Of a stretch of DNA of 64,000 nucleotides, positions 24,786-33,577 are shown one piece after another. Origin of the DNA: Pseudomonas sp. MM223 (lineage in GTDB: Bacteria; Pseudomonadota; Gammaproteobacteria; Pseudomonadales; Pseudomonadaceae); contig OX352322.1 in NCBI GenBank assembly GCA_947090765.1, positions 4,013,501-4,077,500 on the forward strand, written 5' to 3'. Made by a program: the position numbers and the translations under genes. The notes under the pieces were generated by a model that saw only the letters and a list, made by a program, of their open reading frames with translations, was not told the DNA's origin and ran no database searches. The stretch's first letter is position 1, and each line of letters starts with the position of its first letter.

Positions 24786-26019
24786 AGCCTACCGATTTCA
24801 ACGGCACCCGCCCGCTCAAGCGCTCCAGCATGGTCGCGCAGTACCAGTCATCGAACTGGCACACGCCATTCTCGGCATTCTCCGAGAACGGCCCCGGCTC
24901 GTAAGCGGGTGACGACACCCCCGCATGCGTGCCTTCCACCAGCCGGCGGTCCTGGTCATTGGTCGCCAGCCACACCTTGGTCAAGCGATCAAGGTCGTAG
25001 TCCACCCCTTCCACCGCCGACTCAGGCACCAGCCACTTGGTGGTCACCAGCGTTTCCCCGGGGCCGATCGGCAACACCCGGAAGCTGAGCGCGTGGTCGC
25101 CCAGGAAGTGGTTCCAGGTAGAGGGATAGTTGAAGTACAGCAACGCGCCAATATCCGCTTCGCCACTTTTGTCCAGCCGCCCGTTGACGGCGGGCTTGCC
25201 GTCCATGGTGTAGCTGACGGCGCCGGCCGAGAGCGGGATGCGGGTCATGCGGAAGCGCCCCAGCGGGTCCATGACCAGGCGGCTGGGCATGCCGGCCGTC
25301 TCGCAGCGGGCCCAGTGAGCCACCAGTTCCGGGTCGTCATCACCGCCCACACCGGCTACAGACAGGTTCTCTACAAACGAGTTGAGCAGCTCTGGGTGGG
25401 TGCCGTCGCAGTGGTAGCACTCACGGTTGTTCTCGAATACCAGCTTCCAGTTACCCTTTTCGATCAAGTTGGACTCGAAGGCAACCTTGCAGTTTTCCAG
25501 GCCATGCGGGGCAATGAACGGGCTGACCGCAGCGCGGAAGCTGCTGAAGTCCGGCGCCTGCTGCGCGACGCACACATAGATGTAAGTGTGGACGACTTGC
25601 ACATGCACCGGCTTGAGGTTGTATTGCGCCTTGTCGAAGTCCGCCCCCATGTTGCCGGCGTAGATCAGGTTGCAGTCCAGTTCGAATGTCCACTTGTGGT
25701 ACGGGCAAACCAGCTTGGCCACTTTACCACTGGCGTGTTCGCACACTTTGGCACCACGGTGGCGGCAAGCATTGTGGAATGCGCGCACTTCGCCATCCTT
25801 GCCACGCACCACCGCTACCGGGTAGTCGCCAATCTGCAGGGTGAAATACTGGCCGGCTTTGGGAATTTCGAACGTATGGCCGGCGAAGACCCAATCCTTG
25901 TGCCAAATCTGTTCCAGGTCCTGACGGTATACGTCAGCATCCAGGTACAACTCACGGGGCAATACATGCCGCGGTTTACGTTGTTTGATCAGGCCCATGA
26001 CGGTTTCATTGCTATTCAT
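24784..26019 (-). CDS. Rieske non-heme iron oxygenase, alpha subunit
   Basis: Ring-hydroxylating oxygenase-type alpha subunit of 411 residues. The Rieske [2Fe-2S] ligands are C85-x-H87 and C105-x2-H108. The mononuclear iron site has NNRECYHCDGTHPE with H203 and H208. Family members include aromatic ring dioxygenases and N-demethylating enzymes for quaternary amines (GbcA, Stc2, CntA type). The overall pattern looks nearer the latter, but this is not proven. The start at 26019 is set by GGAGGATAATA. No reductase or ferredoxin gene is in the neighbourhood, so the electron donor is encoded elsewhere. A LysR gene lies upstream on the same strand, and a GlxA regulator and an MFS carrier follow beyond it. 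Confidence 0.88.
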   Translation of the reverse strand: MNSNETVMGLIKQRKPRHVLPRELYLDADVYRQDLEQIWHKDWVFAGHTFEIPKAGQYFTLQIGDYPVAVVRGKDGEVRAFHNACRHRGAKVCEHASGKVAKLVCPYHKWTFELDCNLIYAGNMGADFDKAQYNLKPVHVQVVHTYIYVCVAQQAPDFSSFRAAVSPFIAPHGLENCKVAFESNLIEKGNWKLVFENNRECYHCDGTHPELLNSFVENLSVAGVGGDDDPELVAHWARCETAGMPSRLVMDPLGRFRMTRIPLSAGAVSYTMDGKPAVNGRLDKSGEADIGALLYFNYPSTWNHFLGDHALSFRVLPIGPGETLVTTKWLVPESAVEGVDYDLDRLTKVWLATNDQDRRLVEGTHAGVSSPAYEPGPFSENAENGVCQFDDWYCATMLERLSGRVPLKSVG

Positions 26020-26031
26020 TATTATCCTCCG

Positions 26032-26111
26032 GTCACCCACGGTTCATGACCTTGGGTGACATTGACCGAACCCTTATTGTATTGGCTTACCTTCTGCAAC
26101 TTCCCGGTAAG
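26032..26111. promoter_or_regulatory. Two inverted repeats upstream of the Rieske oxygenase
   Basis: GTCACCCA (26032-26039) pairs with TGGGTGAC (26053-26060). CTTACC (26086-26091) pairs with GGTAAG (26106-26111). Both lie within 100 bases of the Rieske start codon and are candidate operators for the adjacent LysR or GlxA regulator. They are short, so chance occurrence cannot be excluded. Confidence 0.4.
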
Positions 26112-26191
26112 TTAAATCACACCCTTGCGCACTTCAAACGACATTTTTGACGCCAAACTCATCCTGTAAAATCATGCATCACCGTGCCGTT

Positions 26192-27157
26192 TCAATCTTT
26201 CCATCGGGCAAACTTTGAAAGTACCCAATCGCGTACCCGCACGCAGGCATCATCACCGCTGCCTTCCCGGCAGGCCAGGTAATGCAGGCTGTTGCGCAGC
26301 GTCACTTGGTCGCGCACCGGCCGGACCAACCGGCCCTGCTCGAGCAAACCTGCTACCAACTGGTTCCAGCCCAGTGCAATACCTTGGTCGGCCAGTACCA
26401 TGTTGATGATCAGGTGGTAGTCATTGGCGTGGAACAGTGGCGGGCTATCGGCGCCACGCTCATCGATATCCACGTTGTGCAGTGCCAACCACACGCTCCA
26501 GTCCACATGTTCGGCCACACCGGCCCGGCCATAGGGGCTCAAGTCCAGCAACGCGCCGTTGCGTAGGCCCTCCAGTGTTCCGATCTCCGGGTGCTGGCGC
26601 AGGTATTCAGGGGTGCACACCGGGTAAATGACGTCATGGCACAGCGGGTAGAGCGTGTAGGCCTCACCCACACTGGCAAACTTGGAGATGATCACATCCG
26701 GTTCCACGCCGGGCTCACGCGTTTGAAAATTTTGCGTGGTGATCAGGTTAAGTTCGATATCCGGGTGGTTGGCACGAAACTCATTGATGTGCTGCGACAA
26801 CCAGAATGCGGAAAACGCCGGGGAGCAACAAATGGTCAGTACGTGCTTTGCCTGGGGGGTATGGCGAATACGTTCCGCCGCCTGGGCGATATTCACGAAC
26901 GACAACTGCGACGCTTCGAAAAACACCGAACCGGCAGGCGTCAGCGCAACGGTGCGGCCCACGCGTTCGAACAACCGGGCACTCAGGTAGGTTTCCAGTT
27001 CGCGCACCTGGCGGCTGGTGGCCGCCTGCGACACGCACAAGGCTTCTGCAGCCCGGGTAAAGCTCTGGTACTTGGCGGCGGCAACAAAGGCTTTAACAGC
27101 ACGCAACGATGGCATGCGAAGTAACAAGGTATCGGGGTCAACTTGCCGCTGCGACAT
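26192..27157 (-). CDS. LysR-family regulator, GcvA-like
   Basis: A 321-residue regulator with a GcvA-type N-terminus: MPSLRAVKAFVAAAKYQSFT, then SQAATSRQVRELETYLSARLF (winged HTH, about 14-75). A full substrate-binding-like effector domain follows. It ends 172 bases upstream of the Rieske oxygenase on the same strand and is divergent from a GlxA-type regulator. A perfect palindrome is near its promoter. It plausibly controls the Rieske gene, the divergent regulator or both; this is inference. Confidence 0.85.
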   Translation of the reverse strand: MSQRQVDPDTLLLRMPSLRAVKAFVAAAKYQSFTRAAEALCVSQAATSRQVRELETYLSARLFERVGRTVALTPAGSVFFEASQLSFVNIAQAAERIRHTPQAKHVLTICCSPAFSAFWLSQHINEFRANHPDIELNLITTQNFQTREPGVEPDVIISKFASVGEAYTLYPLCHDVIYPVCTPEYLRQHPEIGTLEGLRNGALLDLSPYGRAGVAEHVDWSVWLALHNVDIDERGADSPPLFHANDYHLIINMVLADQGIALGWNQLVAGLLEQGRLVRPVRDQVTLRNSLHYLACREGSGDDACVRVRDWVLSKFARWKD

Positions 27158-27243
27158 CCTGGTGTGTTCTCCTCATTCCGCGTACAAGACAATTGAATCG
27201 TACACAGCCACCGCAAAAACACAGCCGCACTTAAATTACTTTA

Positions 27244-27264
27244 CGCATAACTTTTGGTTATGCG
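27244..27264. promoter_or_regulatory. Perfect palindrome, candidate LysR box
   Basis: CGCATAAC-TTTTG-GTTATGCG, 8-bp arms around a five-base centre, lies in the 285-base divergent region between the LysR and GlxA genes, 87 bases from the LysR start. The interior fits the T-N11-A pattern (ATAACTTTTGGTTAT). No gene is seen in the remainder of this gap. Confidence 0.5.
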
Positions 27265-27442
27265 AGACATTGCGCACTTCACCAATAACACCGGGTTATC
27301 GGAGAAACCGTACAAATGTCGTTGGACTTTATAACGGGCCCACCCCTACATTAGTCGCCGACCTGTATGCCAAAGCCGCCGTACAAAGTGGCTTTAACAT
27401 GATTAGTCTGCCGCACCACCGGTGTCGGCGCCTGGGTGAACC

Positions 27443-28456
27443 ATGACAATAACGACAAGAGCATTCAGCCACACCTTTAAAGAGCGCAACCTGGGCTCCA
27501 TCGCGCATGCGGTTGCGCGCCCTGCCCCCTCGCGGGTCGGCTTTCTGCTGCTGGAAAACTTCTCCCTGCCCAGTTTCACCCAGGCCCTGGATGTGCTGGT
27601 TACCGCCAACCTGATTGCGCCTGGTTCGATTCGGGTGCACACGTTCAGCCATAACCACAACGAAGTAATGAGCGACCTGGCCATCCCCATCCGGCCAGAC
27701 ACGCCACTGACCGATGTACGCCTGTGCGACCTCGACATCATGGTGGTCTGCGGTGGCCTGCGCGCCGCCCGTACGGTACCCGGCTGGCTGACCGCGCTGC
27801 TGAAACGGCTGGCCCGGTTCCCCGTGGTGCTCGGCGGCTTGTGGAACGGCGCCTGGTACCTGGGCAGTGCCGGCCTGCTCGATGGCTACCGCTGCGCCAT
27901 CCACCCGGAACAGCGCATTGCCTTGGCCGAGCGCGTGCCACACGCCATGGTCACCCACGAAGCCCTGGTGCTTGACCGTGACCGGCTCACCGCAGCCTCA
28001 CCGGCTGGCGCTTTCGAAATGATGCTGCAGTGGCTGAATATCGGTTGCAATCAAGCGCTGGCCGATGCGGTTCTGGACACGCTGGACCATGATCAAAGCA
28101 AGTTCCGCAGCGTTCAGAAACCCCTGCAACCCAAGGTCAGCCGGCCGCTGCGCGAAATCATCAAGCTGATGGAGGCCAACCTGGAAGAGCCACTGTCGCC
28201 CGGGCAACTGTGCCACGCCGTCGGCTTGTCCGTGCGCCAGGTACAGCGGCTGTTCAAGGATCAACTGGATACCACGCCACAGAAGTACTACTTCCAGCTG
28301 CGCATTACCGAAGCACGGCGCCTGATCCAGAACTCCAACGCTTCAATCTTCGAAGTATCCATTGCCTGCGGCTTTGTATCGTGCACCCACTTCAGCAGGT
28401 CCTACAGTGCGTTCTTCGGCCACCCGCCTTCCAAAGAAGTGCGCTATGAGATGTGA
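27443..28456 (+). CDS. GlxA-type regulator (DJ-1/PfpI-like domain plus AraC HTH)
   Basis: A 337-residue regulator with an N-terminal class I glutamine amidotransferase-like domain (about 30-200) and a C-terminal AraC double HTH (about 230-330, PGQLCHAVGLSVRQVQRLFK and IFEVSIACGFVSCTHFSRSY). The subfamily includes regulators of carnitine, glycine betaine and arginine catabolism (CdhR, GbdR, ArgR type). The nucleophile-elbow position reads GGLWNGAW, without the cysteine of true amidotransferases, so it should be a ligand sensor only. It lies near a Rieske oxygenase and upstream of an MFS carrier, 164 bases away, its likely targets. Confidence 0.87.
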   Translation: MTITTRAFSHTFKERNLGSIAHAVARPAPSRVGFLLLENFSLPSFTQALDVLVTANLIAPGSIRVHTFSHNHNEVMSDLAIPIRPDTPLTDVRLCDLDIMVVCGGLRAARTVPGWLTALLKRLARFPVVLGGLWNGAWYLGSAGLLDGYRCAIHPEQRIALAERVPHAMVTHEALVLDRDRLTAASPAGAFEMMLQWLNIGCNQALADAVLDTLDHDQSKFRSVQKPLQPKVSRPLREIIKLMEANLEEPLSPGQLCHAVGLSVRQVQRLFKDQLDTTPQKYYFQLRITEARRLIQNSNASIFEVSIACGFVSCTHFSRSYSAFFGHPPSKEVRYEM

Positions 28457-28620
28457 AATACAAGAAACACAAAAGGAAGGTTTCTGAACACGCCGTTGTC
28501 GGCACCGACAATAAAAATAATTGTACAGCCATCGATCACTGAATTTTCGAGATGGCTTCACGGCTCCGTGTTGGGCGCCGCGCTGCCCCTTTACTCGAAA
28601 ACGCATATCGGGAGACAAGC

Positions 28621-29949
28621 ATGACCAGTCCTACACGCTCAATCGAAGATGTACCGCTCAGCAGGTTCCACAAGCTTCTCACGTTACGCTCTGGCGGCGG
28701 CTCATTCGTAGATGGCTATGTGCTAAGTATCATCGGCGTCGCCCTGGCGCACATCAGCACCGCATTGTCATTGAACAGTTTCTGGGAAGGCCTGATTGCC
28801 GCCTCAGCGCTGATCGGCATCTTCTTCGGCGGTTTTCTCGGCGGCTGGCTGACCGACCGTCTTGGCCGCAAACGCTTGTTCTTCGTCGGGCCCATACTGT
28901 TTATCGTCGCATCGCTTGGGCAGTTCTGGGCCGACTCGGCGCTGGCTATTTTCCTGCTGCGGCTGGTCATAGGCATTGCCGTCGGCATCGAATACCCGGT
29001 CGCCACTTCACTGCTGGTCGAGTTCATGCCCAGGAAATACCGCGGCCCCCGCCTGGCCATGCTCACCATTCTCTGGTTTGCCGGTGCCGCAGCTGCCTAC
29101 ATTGTCGGTGAACTGCTGTTGCGCAGCGGCGCAGAAGATGCCTGGCGGCTGGTGCTGGCCAGCTCGGCAAGCATCGGCCTGGCGCTTCTCGTAGTCCGTA
29201 TCGGTACACCCGAATCGCCACGCTGGCTGCTCAGCAAAGGTCGCCGCACAGAAGCCGAACAGGTGATCAAAGCGGTATACGGCAATGACTTTTCCCTGCG
29301 CAACCTGCCCGAGCAAAGTGCCAACCACACGGTGAACATCTGGAGTTTGCTGTATGCCGGTTATGGCAAGCGCATGCTGTTCGTCATCGTGTTCTGGACC
29401 TGCTGCATCATCCCGCTGTTCTCGGTGTATGCGTTTGCGCCCAAAGTGCTGGCGGCGTTGAACGTGAAAGGTGACAGTGCCTCGATCGGCTCGGTACTGA
29501 TTACGTTGTTTTTTGTGGTGGGCTGCATACTTGCCACCCGGCTTATCAACGTCATCGGCCGGCGCAACCTGCTGCTTTACAGCTTCCTGGTGTCGGGCCT
29601 GGCCCTGTTGTGCCTGGGCGCTTTCCACAGCAGCGCGGGTTTGTGGATCCTGGTGTTCTTTGCACTCTATGCGTTGTTCATCGGCGGTGCGCAGGTGCTG
29701 ACGCTGGTGTACCCGAACGAAATCTTCCCCACTGAGATTCGCGCCTTCGCGGTGGGCATGGGCACCTCCATCTCGCGCATCGGGGCCGCGGTGGGCACCT
29801 ACCTGGTACCGGTTTCGCTTGACGTGCTGGGTATCGCCCAAACCATGTACGTGGCGGCCGCCATCACCTTCTTCGGCCTGCTGCTGTCCTGGGCACTGGC
29901 CCCGGAAACCCGTTCGCTGAATCTGCAGCAGGCGGCTGCCCTGGGCTAA
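28621..29949 (+). CDS. MFS transporter, sugar/organic acid symporter type
   Basis: Major facilitator of 442 residues with 12 predicted TM helices. Motif A is present as GGWLTDRLGRKRLF, with the sugar-porter-like PESPRWLLSKGR at the central loop and PTEIRAFAVGMGTSISRIGA in the second half. ATG 28621 follows GGGAGAC; an in-frame extension to 28552 lacks hydrophobic or conserved sequence. It is downstream of a GlxA-type regulator, and both lie near a Rieske oxygenase. It may import that enzyme's substrate, but the substrate class cannot be read from the sequence. Confidence 0.83.
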   Translation: MTSPTRSIEDVPLSRFHKLLTLRSGGGSFVDGYVLSIIGVALAHISTALSLNSFWEGLIAASALIGIFFGGFLGGWLTDRLGRKRLFFVGPILFIVASLGQFWADSALAIFLLRLVIGIAVGIEYPVATSLLVEFMPRKYRGPRLAMLTILWFAGAAAAYIVGELLLRSGAEDAWRLVLASSASIGLALLVVRIGTPESPRWLLSKGRRTEAEQVIKAVYGNDFSLRNLPEQSANHTVNIWSLLYAGYGKRMLFVIVFWTCCIIPLFSVYAFAPKVLAALNVKGDSASIGSVLITLFFVVGCILATRLINVIGRRNLLLYSFLVSGLALLCLGAFHSSAGLWILVFFALYALFIGGAQVLTLVYPNEIFPTEIRAFAVGMGTSISRIGAAVGTYLVPVSLDVLGIAQTMYVAAAITFFGLLLSWALAPETRSLNLQQAAALG

Positions 29950-30024
29950 GCCTGCTGCGTTGTGCTTGCCGCCCACCCGGGATGGCAAGCATCATGGCAG
30001 CATTGCCTACCCACGGACACGCCT

Positions 30025-30618
30025 ATGACCGCTGCCCCACTCCCTCTCACAGAGCCAGGACGCTGCCAACGCCTGAAAGCGGCCAGCAGCAGCGACCATG
30101 ACAAAGTCGACGAGCTGGTGATGGCGGCGCGGCCATTCGCGGACCGCGAACGTTATGCCTGTTTCCTTCAGGTGCAGCACCGTTTCCACGGCAGCCTGTT
30201 GTCGCTTTACCGCGACGAGTACCTCAACCTGCGCCTGCCCGGGCTGGCGCAACTGTCGCGTTTTGCGGCGGTCGAGGACGACCTGCGTGACCTTGGGCTA
30301 GCGCTGCCAGCGTTGCCCCAACAGGTTTGCACCAGTGCGGCCCAGGCCTTGGGCTGGCTGTATTGCAGTGAAGGCTCCAACCTGGGCGCAGCGTTCCTGT
30401 TCAAGCAGACCCAGCGCCTGGGCCTGGATGGCGATGAGGGTGCCCGCCACCTGGCGCCGCACCCCGATGGTCGTGCACTGCACTGGCGCGAGTTTGTTGC
30501 CAGGCTGGATGGCCTGGTACTGGATGAACAGGAAGAGGCAGAGGTGATTGTTGGGGCGATTGCCGCTTTCGACAGTTATCGGGCACACCTGCGTGAGGTG
30601 TTCCCACAGGATCGGTAG
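30025..30618 (+). CDS. Biliverdin-producing heme oxygenase
   Basis: A 197-residue helical protein of the bacterial heme oxygenase family. The proximal heme histidine lies in ASSSDHDKVDELV, and the distal glycine-rich helix appears as LGWLYCSEGSNLGAAFL. The reaction is heme + O2 to biliverdin, iron and CO. ATG 30025 is preferred over an in-frame extension to 29962. It sits alone between an MFS gene and the convergent cioB. No bacteriophytochrome or heme-uptake gene is in the window, so it may serve either iron acquisition or chromophore supply elsewhere. Confidence 0.78.
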   Translation: MTAAPLPLTEPGRCQRLKAASSSDHDKVDELVMAARPFADRERYACFLQVQHRFHGSLLSLYRDEYLNLRLPGLAQLSRFAAVEDDLRDLGLALPALPQQVCTSAAQALGWLYCSEGSNLGAAFLFKQTQRLGLDGDEGARHLAPHPDGRALHWREFVARLDGLVLDEQEEAEVIVGAIAAFDSYRAHLREVFPQDR

Positions 30619-30654
30619 GCCCTGTACTGTGGGAAAGGGTTTAGTCGCGACGCC

Positions 30655-31662
30655 TCAGTGGTACCCCTCGCCATCCTTGACCTTGCCGCGAAACACGTAA
30701 TACGACCAGGCCGAATAGCCGAGGATGAACGGGATGATCAGCAGCGCACCGACCAGGGCGAAGCCCAGGCTCTGGGGCGGCGCCGCGGCTTCCCAGATGG
30801 TCAGGCTGGGCGGCAGCACATACGGCCAGATGCTGATCACCAGACCGGTGAACCCGAGGAAAACCAGCAGCAGCGACCAGACGAAAGGCCCGGCATGCGG
30901 TGCACCGCGCAACGACTTGAGAATCGCCCAGGTGGCCACCAGTACAAGCACCGGTACCGGCAGGAAGAACCAGAAGTTCGGCAGGCTGAACCAGCGCTCG
31001 AAAATGGCCGGGTGGGTCAGTGGCGTCCAGATGCTGACGATCAGCATCGCCGCCACTGTCGCCAAGGTGATCGGCGAGCACGCGCGAATAATGCTGGCCT
31101 GCAACCGGCCTTCCGTTTTCAACACCAGCCAGGTGGCGCCCAGCAACGCATACGCCACCACCACCCCGACCCCGCAAAACACGTTGAACGGTGTCAGCCA
31201 GCTCATCACGCCGTTGGTGGCCACGCCATCGACAATCGCGTGCCCTTCGATGAACGCCCCCAGCATCACCCCCTGGAAAAACGCCGCCGCGTAGGACCCG
31301 CCCGTGAACGCCTTGTCCCAGAACGGCTTGTGCGCGTCATCGGCCTTGAAGCGGAACTCGAACGACACACCACGCCAGATCAACCCGGCCAGCAGGCCGA
31401 GCGCGGGGATGTACAGCGCACTGAGCAAAATGGCGTAGACCTTGGGAAACGCCGCCATCAACCCTGCCCCACCCAGCACCAGCCAGGTTTCGTTGCCGTC
31501 CCACACCGGCGCCACGGTGTTGACCATGGTGTCACGGTGGTCGCGGTCGGTGATGAACGGGAACAGGATACCGATACCCAGGTCGAAACCGTCCATGATG
31601 ACGTACATCATCACGCCAAAGCCGATGATCAGAAACCAGATCAGCGGAAGATCAATACCCAT
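30655..31662 (-). CDS. cioB: Cytochrome bd-type (cyanide-insensitive) quinol oxidase subunit II
   Basis: A 335-residue integral membrane protein of the CydB/CioB family. The N-terminus (MYVIMDGFDLGIGILFPFI) and VWDGNETWLVLGGAGLMAAFP are diagnostic. With CioA it forms a quinol oxidase in the inner membrane that reduces O2 without pumping protons and resists cyanide and sulfide. GGAG precedes the ATG. It begins 14 bases after cioA and is the last gene of a four-gene minus-strand operon (sulfite reductase, DUF934, cioA, cioB). Confidence 0.93.
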   Translation of the reverse strand: MGIDLPLIWFLIIGFGVMMYVIMDGFDLGIGILFPFITDRDHRDTMVNTVAPVWDGNETWLVLGGAGLMAAFPKVYAILLSALYIPALGLLAGLIWRGVSFEFRFKADDAHKPFWDKAFTGGSYAAAFFQGVMLGAFIEGHAIVDGVATNGVMSWLTPFNVFCGVGVVVAYALLGATWLVLKTEGRLQASIIRACSPITLATVAAMLIVSIWTPLTHPAIFERWFSLPNFWFFLPVPVLVLVATWAILKSLRGAPHAGPFVWSLLLVFLGFTGLVISIWPYVLPPSLTIWEAAAPPQSLGFALVGALLIIPFILGYSAWSYYVFRGKVKDGEGYH

Positions 31663-31676
31663 GACAACGTCTCCGG

Positions 31677-33098
<1,422 letters not shown>

Positions 33099-33100
33099 GG

Positions 33101-33577
33101 CTATGCCTCGCTCCGTTGGGAAAGACGTTGCAGCAGGGTGCGCGGACGGGCCTGGTAATGGGCGGCCGCGGCGTCCTGCCAGCGCTGCGTCGGCACGCTG
33201 GCCGAAACCCGTACACTGGTGAACCCGCACTGCAACAACATGGCGAACTGGTCGGGCAGCAAGGGCCCGGTGGCGCGTAGCTCACCCCTGAAGCCGTGGC
33301 GCTCGCGCAGCAACCTGGCCAGGGTGAAGCCGCGGCCATCGCGTGACTTGGCGAACGCCACCACGATCAATGCCAGGTGGCCGAGCAACGGCAACACCTG
33401 CGCCGGGTCCTGGTCGGCGGCCAGCCACAGGCCTTCGGCCGGTTGGCCAAAACGCATGTGGTAGTCATCCCACTGCTGCGGTTGCAGTACGGTTTGCGGG
33501 GCGTAGGTCGGCACCTCTTCACTGCCCAGGTAGCGCCAGCTGTCGGGCTGAACCCGGCCATCACGATCAACGAGCAT
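33101..33577 (-). CDS. DUF934 protein, sulfite-reductase partner
   Basis: A 158-residue protein of the DUF934 family (RFGQPAEGLWLAADQDPAQV, then FAKSRDGRGFTLARLLRERH), always found beside sulfite reductase genes and often called 'oxidoreductase'. Its biochemical role is not established. ATG 33577 follows AGGAGG; a GTG one codon earlier is possible. It overlaps the 3' end of the sulfite reductase gene by 11 bases and ends two bases before cioA. These overlaps indicate a single operon. Confidence 0.85.
   Translation of the reverse strand: MLVDRDGRVQPDSWRYLGSEEVPTYAPQTVLQPQQWDDYHMRFGQPAEGLWLAADQDPAQVLPLLGHLALIVVAFAKSRDGRGFTLARLLRERHGFRGELRATGPLLPDQFAMLLQCGFTSVRVSASVPTQRWQDAAAAHYQARPRTLLQRLSQRSEA

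Noticed and set aside
24784..26019. Naming the Rieske protein gbcA
   Set aside because: Iron-site motifs are shared by several demethylase and dioxygenase groups, and the GbcB-type reductase is not adjacent; a specific symbol cannot be supported.
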